Origin: Setoptus koraiensis | Taxonomy: Eukaryota; Arthropoda | Direction of reading: 5' to 3' | Length of the DNA stretch: 64,000 nt | Assembly: GCA_048013815.1 (NCBI GenBank) | Contig: CM106585.1 | Location: forward strand, 16,306,001 to 16,370,000 | In this document: positions 1-10,240 of the stretch, one piece after another | Numbering within the stretch: the stretch's first letter is position 1 | Layout of the letters: every line of letters begins with the position of its first letter | Made by a program: the position numbers and the translations under genes | The notes under the pieces: model-generated | What the model saw: only the letters and a program-made list of their open reading frames with translations | What the model was told of the DNA's origin: nothing | Database searches by the model: none

Positions 1-319
1 ACTTTGCGCCGACGCCACCAAAAACAGTCTCAGTTAATTTCAGTTAAACTGGCCAGTGTGTGCTGCGGCATGCATTATGGTCAATCATTTCGGCCGGTGC
101 GATGCTCCATTTGAGTGCAAGTGTGCCCGTCATTAGGACGTCACCGTTGCGTCATCGTGCCAGCGTCTCTCAATTGGCCGGCCACTGGGCCGTTGGCCTA
201 TCGCCGTGTGACCCCGCTCGCTTGATGCGCCGCCGCCACACACCGTTGTGCGGCGCTGACTGATTGTGCGGCGCTGCTAGACAATCGCGCTCAATAATCA
301 GTCTGGATCGCAAGCGGCC

Positions 320-400
320 AACTGGTCACCAACCGGCCAACAGGTGAACTGGTCACCAACTGGCCAACAGGTGCACTGGTCATCAACTGGCCAACAGGTG
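320..400. repeat. 27-bp tandem repeat, 3 copies, each ending in an E-box
   Basis: Three units at 320-346, 347-373 and 374-400 differ at only a few positions. Each ends in CAGGTG (341, 368, 395), an E-box of the Snail/ZEB/bHLH type, so the array is a regular three-site cluster. Whether it binds anything is unknown. Confidence 0.8.
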
Positions 401-507
401 AATTGTGCGCAGCACCAATTACGCACTGCGCGGCCACTGCTAACTGTTGCCGTTAATGTTGCGTCATGGCTGCCACCGCGCCGGCGGTTAATGGCCCGTT
501 AGATGGC

Positions 508-598
508 GGGCCAGATATAGCAACAGTGACGTCCCGATGCAACAATAGCGACGGCCAGATATAGTAATAGTGACGGCCAGATATAGTAATAGTGACGG
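508..598. repeat. 22-bp tandem repeat
   Basis: The core CGGCCAGATATAGTAATAG recurs at a 22-bp period, with one degenerate unit at the left end. Confidence 0.75.
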
Positions 599-1098
599 CG
601 GTGGGCCCGCACTCAGACGCTCGCTGGGCGGCCGCGCAACGCGGCGCGACGCAGCCCAATGCGGCACAATGCGGCACATTGCGGCCGCCGATGAGGTCAT
701 CGTGATGCATAAACGACCATTGTATGCAAATGAGACGTCGTTGCACACAAGTTGCGCATACTGCACACGCTGGACAGATTGCGCAATGGCCGCTGTGGCC
801 CGGCGAACCCTCTAGGTGGCCGGTTGCGCAACGACCGGCCGGTGGCACAGTCACCGATGCTCCGAACGTATGCATCCGATAACGTATTTATGTATCTGAT
901 GATGGCATCATCTGATAATAATATTACACGAAAAACAAGTTTACGTAATGTGGACCATCCATATCATGCCCACCGCAGGTCGCTGTCGAATATACAGTGT
1001 CGACCGCACCGAACGGCAGCCGCATCCGGCCCGTCGGGTCGCATCGAACGGGCCGCGCGTATCGCCCTCAACGGGGCCAGCGGGCCCGCGGGCGACAG

Positions 1099-1160
1099 TT
1101 TTGTTTGTCGCGAGCGACGGTTGTGCTTGTCGCGAGCGACGGTTGTGCTTGTCGCGAGCG
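1099..1160. repeat. 22-bp tandem repeat
   Basis: Nearly three copies of a unit containing TTGTCGCGAGCGACGG. The inner TCGCGAGCGA is close to palindromic. Confidence 0.75.
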
Positions 1161-1812
1161 CCGCTAGGCGACCCACGGAGCGCCAAAGTCGGGCGACAGA
1201 ACGAGGCCAAGCCGGCCCGAGGACAACAAGCCGACACGCAAGTCGGCGCTGACAATTCGCAATTGTTGTGGTTGCAGTTGACACTTTTGGTGACTTTTGT
1301 TTGTGCGGCCACAACTGTCCGATATCAGGCGCTTCAGGTGTGACAACAACCACCGATGATCGGATTGAGTCGGTGGTTGTTGCGTAAGCGTCGGGCCAGT
1401 TCTCACACACACACACACACACACGCACAGCGGACAGATATCGCATGATATGATAATCGCGCATTCATTCATTTTGTGACCATGTCCAGCACAGCACAAG
1501 CGAGCCCATGTTGCACTTGTTGTTTTGGTCGCTTGTTTGCAACGGTTTGCAACGCCAAACAAACGCAACTCACCTGTCGCACGCTGCCGGTCGCATTGTC
1601 TAGACAAACATGCGCTGATTGTGTTGCTTTGTGTCGCGCCGGCCGCAGCAACTGACCGACGCCGACGCATCGAGTTGGCCGTTGTTGCGCAACGCCAGCG
1701 GCCTCGTTCGGGCACACTTTCACATCGTTGTTGCGCAACAGTAACGGCCCCATTCGGACGAGTGCCACTGCGGCCGACAATGGCACCAATATCGCCTTGT
1801 TAGCAAATTGTT

Positions 1813-1846
<34 letters not shown>

Positions 1847-2166
1847 CTGTCGTTGTTGCTGCGGTTGTTGCCGTCGTTGTCGCCGTTGCCGTTGCTGTCG
1901 TTGTTGCCGTCGTTGTCGGCAGGCAACAAGTGGCGAGCGAATTGTTTTCGTTGCTGAACGACAACATTGTTAAACAACCGAAATTCACACACACACACAC
2001 ACACGACGACGCAAAACATTTATTGGTTGGCGTGCTTGCGGCGAGCCCGTCAGCGAGCCGCAAATTTACAAGCGCAGCCAGTGACTATAAATATGTTACA
2101 TAACATTACAAATAATGGCCAGACAGCTTGCGGTCAGCAGCTCACATCGGCGGCGAGCGATACGAT

Positions 2167-2190
2167 TTGCAAATATGGCCATATTTGCAA
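2167..2190. other. Perfect 24-bp palindrome
   Basis: The half-site TTGCAAATATGG is followed directly by its reverse complement with no spacer. Related TTGCAAATAT words continue to about 2213, so the palindrome sits in a small degenerate array. Each arm carries a TTGCAAAT octamer like POU-factor sites. The function is unknown. Confidence 0.8.
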
Positions 2191-2816
2191 ATATCGCCAT
2201 AGTTGCAAATATGGCCGGCATATTGCCGGCGCCAGCGGGTATTCACTGCTGCTGCCGGCGCATTATTGCTGCACTATTATTGGCGCATTAGTGCTGCACT
2301 ATTGGCGCGTTATGGCCGCATTGTTGCCGTCGGCCATTGTGTAATCTGGTGCACCGACAGCCAACAGCCAACAACCAACAGCCGCTGACCACCAACCGCC
2401 GACTGTTGCTGTCGAGCGACCGTCAGCCGCTCGAGTTACGTAATATGTTGCCAACTGTCAGTGAGTGACCGTTACCGCAACCCATTCCGGCGTGCGTCAG
2501 ACGCCGCGTCAGCGTTGGCACCGCATTGCATCAGCGTCATTGTGATCGTTGTTGTTATAGTGTGATTGCGCTTAAGCGGTTTATGTTTGTGTTTCCATGG
2601 CGAGCTAGCGCTCGCGAGCGAATTCTTTTGTGTTATCGTCGGTGTGGCACCATTCGCAGGCGCACTAATCACTGGCCGCCACAACAAACCCATTCTTTTC
2701 GGCTTTGCTGCGAGACAGACAAAACAACAGAATCCGTCCCGACAAAACGAAGCTCGGGCCGGCGCCTGGGGTGTCGGTTCGCAGCCGCCCGAGGGGCGCG
2801 AAGAGCGCGAAAATTC

Positions 2817-2904
2817 ATTTTTCAATTTTCAATTTTCCATTTTCCATTTTCCATTTTCGGTTTTTTATTTTCCATTTTCCATTTTCGGTTTTCTATTTTC
2901 GGCT
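2817..2904. repeat. ATTTTCC-type tandem repeat
   Basis: About twelve imperfect copies of the 7-bp unit ATTTTCC with CAATTTT and CGGTTTT variants. It is a pyrimidine-rich tract in otherwise GC-rich DNA. Confidence 0.8.
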
Positions 2905-3859
2905 CTCTATCTTCTATCAGCGGTCTCCAGTTTCGTCTTTGTCTCGAAAAACCGATTCGCTCGGCCGATAACAAGTCGAGCCCGATAAGACGGCCCGTGG
3001 CTGCAACCGCTGGCCGGCCAATCTCACACCCGAGTGAGATATTGCGGCGCTCCGATTCGGTGAGAGTGGCCGGCCGGCGCTGTTCCCATTGAGCGCCATA
3101 TTTGCCGCTCGGGCTATATTTGGCGCTCGAGCGCCCGTTTGAGCGGTGCTCGCCGCACGCATATGCCCCATTAGTGCAAATGTGGAGCTCGGCGAGACAC
3201 TGGCGCTCACGTGAGAATTATTGGCCCAATTAAACGGAATCGCTTGACGCAAAAGTGGTCGCCCGGAGCGACCGCCATCCAAACAGTCAACAGTCCGCGC
3301 CGCACGGCCGCGACGGGCGCTTTCGGCGGCTCGTTCGCTCGGCGAGCGGCGGCTCCTTGGCGCCCGCAAGTGGCCAAGTGGCTCGCTGCGGGCCCGGCCC
3401 GAATCGAATCGAGCGGCACGCCGGCCGCGGCCGCGCCAGGCGAAGCCGCAGACGAAAGTTGTCCCGTCGCGGTCGTGACGCAACGCTGGCCGGCATTGCG
3501 TGCCGTTTCACTTGCCACTTTTCGGCGCACAACAATGTCGGCGTCGCGCCCCTATGCAACCCGCCGATATTGTTATCTCCGTTGATTATTTCCATTTCCA
3601 TTTCATTATTATATTGGCCGCTATTTTCATTATTATTTTCGTCGTTGTTCTCGCCGTGGTTATTCTCGTTATTATTTTCATTCTCATTTGGCCGGTTATT
3701 GTCCGCGTCGGTCGTCGCCGGCGTCGGTTATTGTCAGCCGGTCAGCTGAGTGTTATTGCCGCCGTTATTGGGGTCATTAGAATGCAAATGGGCAATCGCA
3801 TCGTCGTCTGTCTCTGTTCGGCGGCTCGCTCGCTTTGTTGGTGGTTCGCGCCGAACATT

Positions 3860-3970
3860 CGGATTGCGCAACCGGCGACTTTCGGATTACGCAACCGGCG
3901 ACGTTTTGATTGCGTAACCGGCGACTTTAAGATTGCGCAACCGGCGACGTTCGGATTGCGCAACCGGCAG
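3860..3970. promoter_or_regulatory. 23-bp repeat carrying five TTRCGYAA sites
   Basis: TTRCGYAA words start at 3864, 3887, 3910, 3933 and 3956, exactly 23 bp apart (about two helical turns), each followed by CCGGC. The word matches the C/EBP and PAR-bZIP consensus (RTTRCGYAAY). The exact period shows tandem duplication. A role as a multi-site bZIP element is inference. Confidence 0.5.
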
Positions 3971-4830
3971 CGTGACTCGCAACTCAAACGGGCAACTTGG
4001 CTCGACGCTAGACGGTGTGTGCGCCAGTCGCAAATTGAGGCCGCCGGCTCGGCATATCAATATACGTCAACGAGTTGCACGGCGAGCAGTCGCCACTGAC
4101 AAGTTGTTTATTGAGCGCATTGGCAGATGCGCTCGCCTCGGGCCGGGCCGCTCGGACGCCGCCGAGCGGGTAACTCACGCGCCGGCGGGCCGCTGACCGG
4201 CGCACACATTGCGTTTGTGAGGCGGTGTGCAACAGGTTGCCATTAGCGGCAACGGCGGCAACTGTGGCCAATCAATGAGTAATGAGTTTTGCTGTTTTGC
4301 ATTGATTGCTCATCATGATGAATCATCATCATCATCATGTTCCATTGGCACACATTCCCGCTGCTCCGAACGACGATAATTTAAGCATCGTCGTCATGAC
4401 GCAACGCACTTTACCTGCGCTTGCTCGAGCGCTTGCTTGCTTGTGTGGCCAGTGGCCGCTCACCTGGTCAGTGGCTAGATAGTCGCAGCATTGCGCAATG
4501 CTGCGCCGGTTGCGTAATTTAGAGCCGCTCGTAAGTAAGCAACGGCATGCATCGATTAAAACATCACAAACACACAATCTCAGCCGTTCTCACACCTGGA
4601 TGCTCTTGATTAGCTTGCTCATCATCATTTTGTGTGTCAATGGTTCTCGTTGGCTGCTTACGTCACTTAAATCAGCTGGCCGGTCACAAGTGACGCAACT
4701 CCGTGAGCTCGGCCGACTGACAGCGGCCGCTTGTTGCGCAATTGTTTACCGCGGCATAACGGTACTTCACTGTGCAAACATCGCCAGTCCGGTATCGTCT
4801 CGCATACGCAGCTCACGTAGCCAGTGTGCA

Positions 4831-4906
4831 ACTCGCAACACTCACAACACTCTTAATACTCACAATACTCACAATACTCGCAATACTCACAATACCCACA
4901 ATACCC
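4831..4906. repeat. 9-bp tandem repeat (ACTCACAAT)
   Basis: About eight imperfect copies of a 9-bp unit with ACTCGCAAT and ACCCACAAT variants. Confidence 0.8.
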
Positions 4907-5120
4907 CAAGTGCGGCTTGCATGCACGGGGTACTGTGGGCGCAAACAAGCGGCCGACCGGTATGCTAAAATGGCAGACCGGCGATGACCGCGCGCGGCTA
5001 TTTGACGGCCATCGCGCGGTGATTCATCATCGTTAACGGTCACAATTGTTGTTTCTGGCGATGACCGTGATGAGCAGCGCCACCAAACAAGGCTCGCTTT
5101 GTTTGCTTTGCCGTGCGCCC

Positions 5121-5199
5121 GCCGACACTCGCCGAGATTCGACGAGATTCGACGAGATTCGCCGAGATTCGACGAGGTTCGCCGAGGTTCGCAGATTCG
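5121..5199. repeat. 10-bp tandem repeat (GACGAGATTC)
   Basis: About eight units in register at 10 bp, with GCCGAGATTC and GACGAGGTTC variants. Confidence 0.8.
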
Positions 5200-6130
5200 C
5201 CGAGTCGAGATCCGAGCTTGGCGAGCGATTCGAGCGTCTCGGCCAGACAATCTAGGTGAACGCCGGCACGAACATGTCGATATTTCATCGCCGCCCGTCT
5301 CGCTGTTCCGAAGCCGCGATTGTCTCGCCGGCCGGCGCGGACGGGCCGGCTCGTCAGTGAGACGCGGGTCGCGCCGGCGACGTTCATCGGCGGCCCCACC
5401 GGCTCGCGTATTCGGACGCGATTGATTCCTACTGATTCTGGCCCATCGTTCAGCCCATTATTGTACAGTGGCCGGCCCGGACACTCGGGCGGCTCTGGAG
5501 GGTGCATGTGCGGACCCGGCCCTCTGTCGGGCCAATTACAACCGGCCCGGTTGTAATGGGCAGTAATGGCCGATAATAAGCAATAATAAGTAACTGCGCT
5601 AATCGCCGACCATCAAGCCGTTGCATCGCGCCGTGATTGTTATCTGGAGCGCGCCGTCGAGCGTCGTGCGTCGCTCACTAATTGATGTCGACCGGTCGAC
5701 GGTTTGCATTAAAAAATGAATATAATTGATTGCGGTCCGCCACTGGCCGGCAGCGGTGCCGTCGAGCGGTGCGGCTCCCCGCTGCGAGCCAATCACATTA
5801 CGGGCACACCAATATCACACACACACACACACACACACACGCAATACACGCAATGCGGGCAATTGGCATTTGAGAGCGTCGGCCGTGCGGTGCCGGCCCG
5901 ACCGCAACAAGTGGCCGCCGTTGCGGGCCAACAAGTGAATGTTTCTCGTTTTCTCGGCTTCTCCGCTTCTCGGCGCCGCTAGCCCACTGGCCCAGTGACT
6001 CAGTGACGCACCAGCCCGCAAACTCTCCAAATCAGCTCACCGGCTGACCGGGCATCGGCCGCTCGGACGCAAACTGTTTGCGGCCGAGCAATCTGTTGCT
6101 CAGGCGAGCTGTTGCATAATAGCCACAATC

Positions 6131-6197
6131 GGCCATTATGCAACGGGCCATTATGCAACGGGCCATTATGCAACGGGCCATTGTGCATCGTCGGCCA
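6131..6197. repeat. 15-bp tandem repeat (GGCCATTATGCAACG)
   Basis: Three near-perfect copies plus two degenerate ones at the right end. Confidence 0.8.
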
Positions 6198-6676
6198 TTG
6201 TGAGACCGCTGGCAGCAGCAAGTGACCTTGGCGCAACACAACACGGCTCGTGCCGGACATTACGCGGCGTTACGTAACGCGACGTGACGCAAACAGCGAC
6301 GCGATGGTCAGTCAGAGCGGCGCAGTGATGCCAATCGCATGATTAATGTTCTCGGGCGGACGTTGCGTAATAATTGAGCGAGCAGTGCAGCACAGTGGTC
6401 AGTTGTTGCGCAATCGGGCGACGGGCAGCTCCATTATGTTGGTATTGCAATAAATATTACAACAAATATTATAATAACAGCGTAATATTAATTGTGGCTG
6501 GCAGCGCAAATGGCTCCTCGGGAACAACTCAGCTGGAATGAGCGTCAAGGTCTCGTCGGCGCAAGGTGTGTCCGACAAGCGACCAGCGCCATTGTCCCGC
6601 GGCTCCGCGAGACGCCAGTGGCCGGCCCGCAGAGCTGCAGCCTCGGAGAGAGTTCTTTTGGCCCGAGAGTTCTTTG

Positions 6677-6740
6677 TCGTTCGGCGTTCGCTGTCCGACG
6701 TTCGGCGTTCGACGTTCGGCGTTCGCTGTCCGATGTTCGC
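6677..6740. repeat. Short CGTTCGGCGTTCG-type repeat
   Basis: Alternating CGTTCGGCGTTCG and CTGTCCGA words form an irregular array. All six frames stay open through it, which creates misleading long open frames nearby. Confidence 0.65.
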
Positions 6741-6951
6741 GCTTCGAAGCGCGGACCGCCGAACGAGAGAACGAGCGGACGAGCGGACGGGACAACGCGA
6801 CTCCTGTCACGAGAGAGCCCTCGCGAGCCGCGCCGACGCAACTGGCGGCGATAGCGAACAGGGCAACTCGCAACGCTCCCACTGACACCAATTTGCTCGC
6901 CTGGCGTTGCCTTGCAACGGCCGATCGACATTAGCCCGATGGCGCTGATTG

Positions 6952-7020
6952 GCATCTTCTCGGGCAGCATCTCGGGCGGCATCTCGGGCCGCTTCTTAAG
7001 CCGCTTTTCGGGCAGCTTCT
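6952..7020. repeat. Imperfect repeat of CATCTCGGGCGG
   Basis: Five degenerate 12- to 13-bp units built on TCTCGGGCRGC. Confidence 0.6.
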
Positions 7021-7689
7021 GCGGTTTGCGCGCCGTCGGAGCGCTCGCCCGCCTCATCTATGCTAAATATAACACAACATGATGCAGAGATTTATTTTGT
7101 TATTAACGCGCGCATTGTTACATAACTTTGCATGGCCGCAGCGACGGTGGCGCTGCTCACACAGCGTCGGACACGGTCGCCGCGACGGCCGGCGGCCGGC
7201 CGACAGCGTCCGACGGCGGCGAACAAAGGCGAGCAGCGAATCGGCCGAATGAATGGCCGGCCAGCGTCCGACGCGTCGTGAAACGAAAGCACTATCGCTG
7301 GGGTCAGTGTCGTCGTGCCGGCCCGGCCGCCTTGCCCGCTCGTCGAGCCGCGGCCGTCAGAAGAGAACGGGCGAGAGAGTTGGCGAGCAACAATTCTTCT
7401 CGGGCGAGAGAATGCGCCAAAGAAGCGCGACAGCCGAAAAGAAGAAGCTGCCCGCAGTGGATGGCGTGCATCAGATAAAATGAAAAGTGGCTGCCAACAA
7501 GTGGCCGAGCTCACGACGTCCGCCCGTCAGTGAGCGTGAGCGGGCCGAGCGCGGCCCGTTGCGTGACCGGCCGGCGCTCGTAGCGAAGGGGTCGCCGGCG
7601 GGCTCGTTAGCGCCCGGTCGTTAGCGACAAAAGGAAGGGCGCACAGCATCGATTCGCGCCGGCTCCGATTCGCGCCCGACCGGCCGCTG

Positions 7690-7699
7690 CTATTTATAG
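7690..7699 (-). promoter_or_regulatory. Candidate TATA box on the minus strand
   Basis: The minus strand reads CTATAAATAG, a strong TATA consensus, in very GC-rich flanks about 260 bp downstream of the second ZP exon. It could start an internal, shorter ZP transcript or an unrelated RNA. No initiator or coding exon was identified, so this is a sequence match only. Confidence 0.25.
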
Positions 7700-7856
7700 C
7701 CGCATTTCGCCCGGGCATTTTGTGTTAAATTTGGCCAGCCGACAAATTGCGCACATCGGCGCGGTCATCGCGCTGCGCTTAAGCGTTGTGATGGCGCCGA
7801 TGTTGTGTAGTTGTGTCGGCGCGCCAGCGGAACCCGGGCCGGGCCGCCGCTCGCGC

Positions 7857-7915
7857 GGGACGAAAAGAAACGGGACGAAAAGAAACGGGACGGAAAGAAA
7901 CGGGACGAAACCGAG
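7857..7915. repeat. 15-bp tandem repeat (GGGACGAAAAGAAAC)
   Basis: About four near-perfect units begin 40 bp inside the intron after the ZP donor at 7954. On the minus (transcribed) strand this is a pyrimidine-rich GTTTCTTTTCGTCCC array. Confidence 0.8.
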
Positions 7916-7954
7916 AAAAAGAGAATGCAACAGAGAAATACGAAACGGACTTAC

Positions 7955-9966
7955 CTTTGCCCACTTGGATCTGCATCCAGCAGCCGACGTTGTCGCCCGC
8001 AAAGTCGGCCCGCACAATGTCCAGCATGTCGACCGGAAACGGGCGGAAGGTGACCGCCTTCTCGTACTGGTCGTGCCAGGTGCAGCGCAACTTGCGCGCC
8101 TGGTCCCACACCTCCTGCACGTGCTGGTCGTATTGTATGACGATGGTGTTCTCGAAGTACGTTCCGCTGCCCGTTTGGCCGCCCATCCCGTACAGGCCGT
8201 TTTGGGTATTGCCCTGGGTACCGCAACTGTTGATGCTAATGTCGAAATAGGCGCTCGCCTTGCCGCTCTGCGGGGTCACGTGCGAACACTGGGCCGAATT
8301 GTAGTGGCCCTTGCTGAATATGATGCCGTTGAATATTTTGTCGAATTCGATGCTCACCTTCATGAGATTCTTTTCGCACTTCACCTCCAAATTCACTATT
8401 TTCGGTATGTCGGGCGTGGGCAGGGGCCAGTTCTCTTGATTTTGGCCCGACGACGACGACGACGACGACGTTGTCAGCGCGGACGACCCGATGCCCGGCG
8501 GCGAAGCCGCGATCACCGGATGTTGGGCGCTCGAGGCGGCGCTCAGCTGGGTGCTGGAGGCGCTGTGCGCCAGATCGCTCTCAATAGAGTTAGAGTCGAG
8601 GCTTGCGTACATGGCGCTGCTGGGCTGTTGCTGGCTGTTGACCACTTGTTGTTGTTGTTGTTGTTGTTGCTGCTGTTGTTGTTGCTGTTGCTGGTTGACC
8701 ATGATGTCGGCCGGGTGCTGTTGGCGGTGTTGCGGTTGCCCGGGCGCCTGCTGCTGTTGTTGCATCATTTGGGCCTGGGGTTGTTGTTGGGCGTTGACCA
8801 TTTGCTGCTGGGCGGCCACGGCCGGGTTCGGGTAGCCGTTGGCCGCGGCGGCGGCCACTGCCGCTGCCACCGCTGCGCTGGGCCCCATGAAGGCGCCCGC
8901 GGGCAACTGGCCCAAATGGGGCCCGCCAGCGTGCTGGCCGGCGTTGTTGGGCGGCTGGGCGGCTTGGCCGAATTGGGCCAGTTGTTGTTGTTGCTGGACG
9001 ACGGGCAGCTTGTGCAGGTTTTGCATTCGGGCAGCGGCCGCGGCCATGTTGATACCGTGATGCTCCATCATTTTGGGCTGCTGCTGTTGCAGCACCCCGA
9101 AGAGCGGATTCTGTTGCTGTTGCTGTTGTTGTTGCTGTTGCGGGTTGTGGTGGTTGCTGTAGAGCGCCGGGCCGGCCTGGTTCATCATGGCCTGCATGTC
9201 GTTGGCCTGGCGCGCGCGCAATCGGTGGCGAGACAATTGGGGCAAAATTTAGTATTTTGGGGTATTTTGGGGTATTTTGGCTATTCTGGCACCGGTGGCG
9301 TCACGCGATCGCATGAGTCCGCCGGTGCCCGATAGTGGGAGCGATGGTGAGTGATCGGGAATTAAATGAAATTAAAAACTTCGGGGGGGGGGGGCAACTT
9401 ACCCGCACGGTGAAGCCCGACTTGTGCTCGGCGGCGTCCGCTTGCGACTCGGCGGCCATCAGATCGTCGCTGGAGAAGGCGTCCGCCTGATTCGACGACA
9501 TGCCCTTGTCAATGTCTGTGCCGCCCACAATGGAGGCCACATTTTGCCCGTTGTCTGAGTGTGAGTGATCGTTGGGCCCGAAGGCGCCAATTGTGGGTGT
9601 GCGGCCCACGGCGGCGATTGCAATTGTCGCCAATAGGCCCGACAATAGCAAGCTGCTGGTCAATTGGTGCTGATAATTAATTGTTGACAATCGCGCCGAT
9701 TTGTGACGCGCAAATCTCTGACGGTGGCTAGTAGTGGTTTGTGTCATAGTTGTGAGTTTAGTTGTGTTTGCACAAGTGGCTGTGGTTGTTGTTGTTGTTG
9801 TGGTGGTGAACGGTATCAGGTATTTTTGGGTTTGGGTTTGGCGTTGTTGTGCCTGGTGCTGCTGCTGTTGTTGTTGTGTTGCTACTGCTTGCTTGCTGGT
9901 TGCGCCTCTCTCGGCCGGTGCCGTGTTGTTGCGTCGCTTCGACAGGTGATGGGATATTTCTAACAT
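7955..9966 (-). CDS. ZP-domain apical matrix protein, dusky/miniature family (5' exons only)
   Basis: Two exons are visible. Exon 1 is 9966-9403 (188 aa, ends CGG|GTAAG); exon 2 is 9206-7955 (417 aa, begins after CCAG, ends AAAG|GTAAGT). Both junctions keep frame. Residues about 102-120 are hydrophobic (LTSSLLLSGLLATIAIAAVG) and would serve as signal peptide or anchor, perhaps with true initiation at Met74. Next comes a long Gln/Ala/Asn-rich region with poly-Q runs. From about residue 450 the N-terminal half of a ZP domain appears (LEVKCEKNLMKVSIEFD, FNGIIFSKGHY, VQEVWDQARKLRC, CWMQIQVGKG), very like insect Dusky, Dusky-like and Miniature. Those proteins organise apical extracellular matrix and cuticle at the epidermal membrane. 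The ZP C-terminal half, furin site and transmembrane segment lie outside the window. Which family member it is cannot be settled. Confidence 0.85.
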
Positions 9967-10034
9967 GTTGTGTCGTAGCGGCTATTGTTTGGTCGAGTAA
10001 CTTTGCTGTTGTATTTTGATTTTGATTCTTTTAT

Positions 10035-10110
10035 AAAATATTGTGAAATATTGTGAAATATTATGAAATAGTATGAAATATCATGAAATATTATGAAATA
10101 TCGTGAAATA
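10035..10110. repeat. 10-bp tandem repeat (TTGTGAAATA)
   Basis: Seven units at exactly 10 bp with single-base variants, about 70 bp upstream of the ZP start codon and so in its 5' leader or core promoter. It is an AT-rich island in GC-rich surroundings. Confidence 0.8.
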
Positions 10111-10180
10111 TAAATATAAATATAAAGCTAGGTGTGAGGCTGTTCGAACTTCGACGAGAGTGGCCACTGCTGAAAATGAC

Positions 10181-10240
10181 CGGCGATGCGATTTGATGCA
10201 AGGCGATGCGAGTTGATGCAAGGCGATGCGAGGCGATGCT
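10181..10240. repeat. 20-bp tandem repeat (GGCGATGCGAGTTGATGCAA)
   Basis: Three imperfect 20-bp units, themselves built from a GGCGATGC half-unit. Confidence 0.75.

Larger units (their letters stand above)
1..7954. other. GC-rich non-coding arm, inferred to be intron of the ZP gene
   Basis: I see no credible exon here on either strand. Long open frames exist but are low-complexity translations of GC-rich repeats. The ZP gene at 7955-9966 stops in mid-domain at a clear donor, and the next expected exon (continuing ...GKG into a PWASEV-like block) was not found, so this stretch is most simply the 5' part of a very long intron. It contains at least twelve short tandem arrays, several CA microsatellites (1403-1424, 1986-2004, 5816-5841), an imperfect GTT/GCC/GTC triplet run (about 1809-1919) and many TTRCGYAA palindromes. 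Unseen non-coding exons or enhancers cannot be excluded. Confidence 0.6.

Noticed and set aside
453-4271. Many overlapping open frames of 60-200 codons on both strands in the GC-rich arm
   Set aside because: They translate tandem repeats and GC-rich low complexity, stay open in opposite frames at once, and match no family I know. Few stop codons are expected at this composition.
7722-9335. 537-codon plus-strand frame opposite the ZP exon
   Set aside because: It is the antisense of the poly-Q/Ala exon; the leucine and valine runs are simply reverse-complement CAG/GCC repeats. The minus strand has the ZP domain and splice sites.
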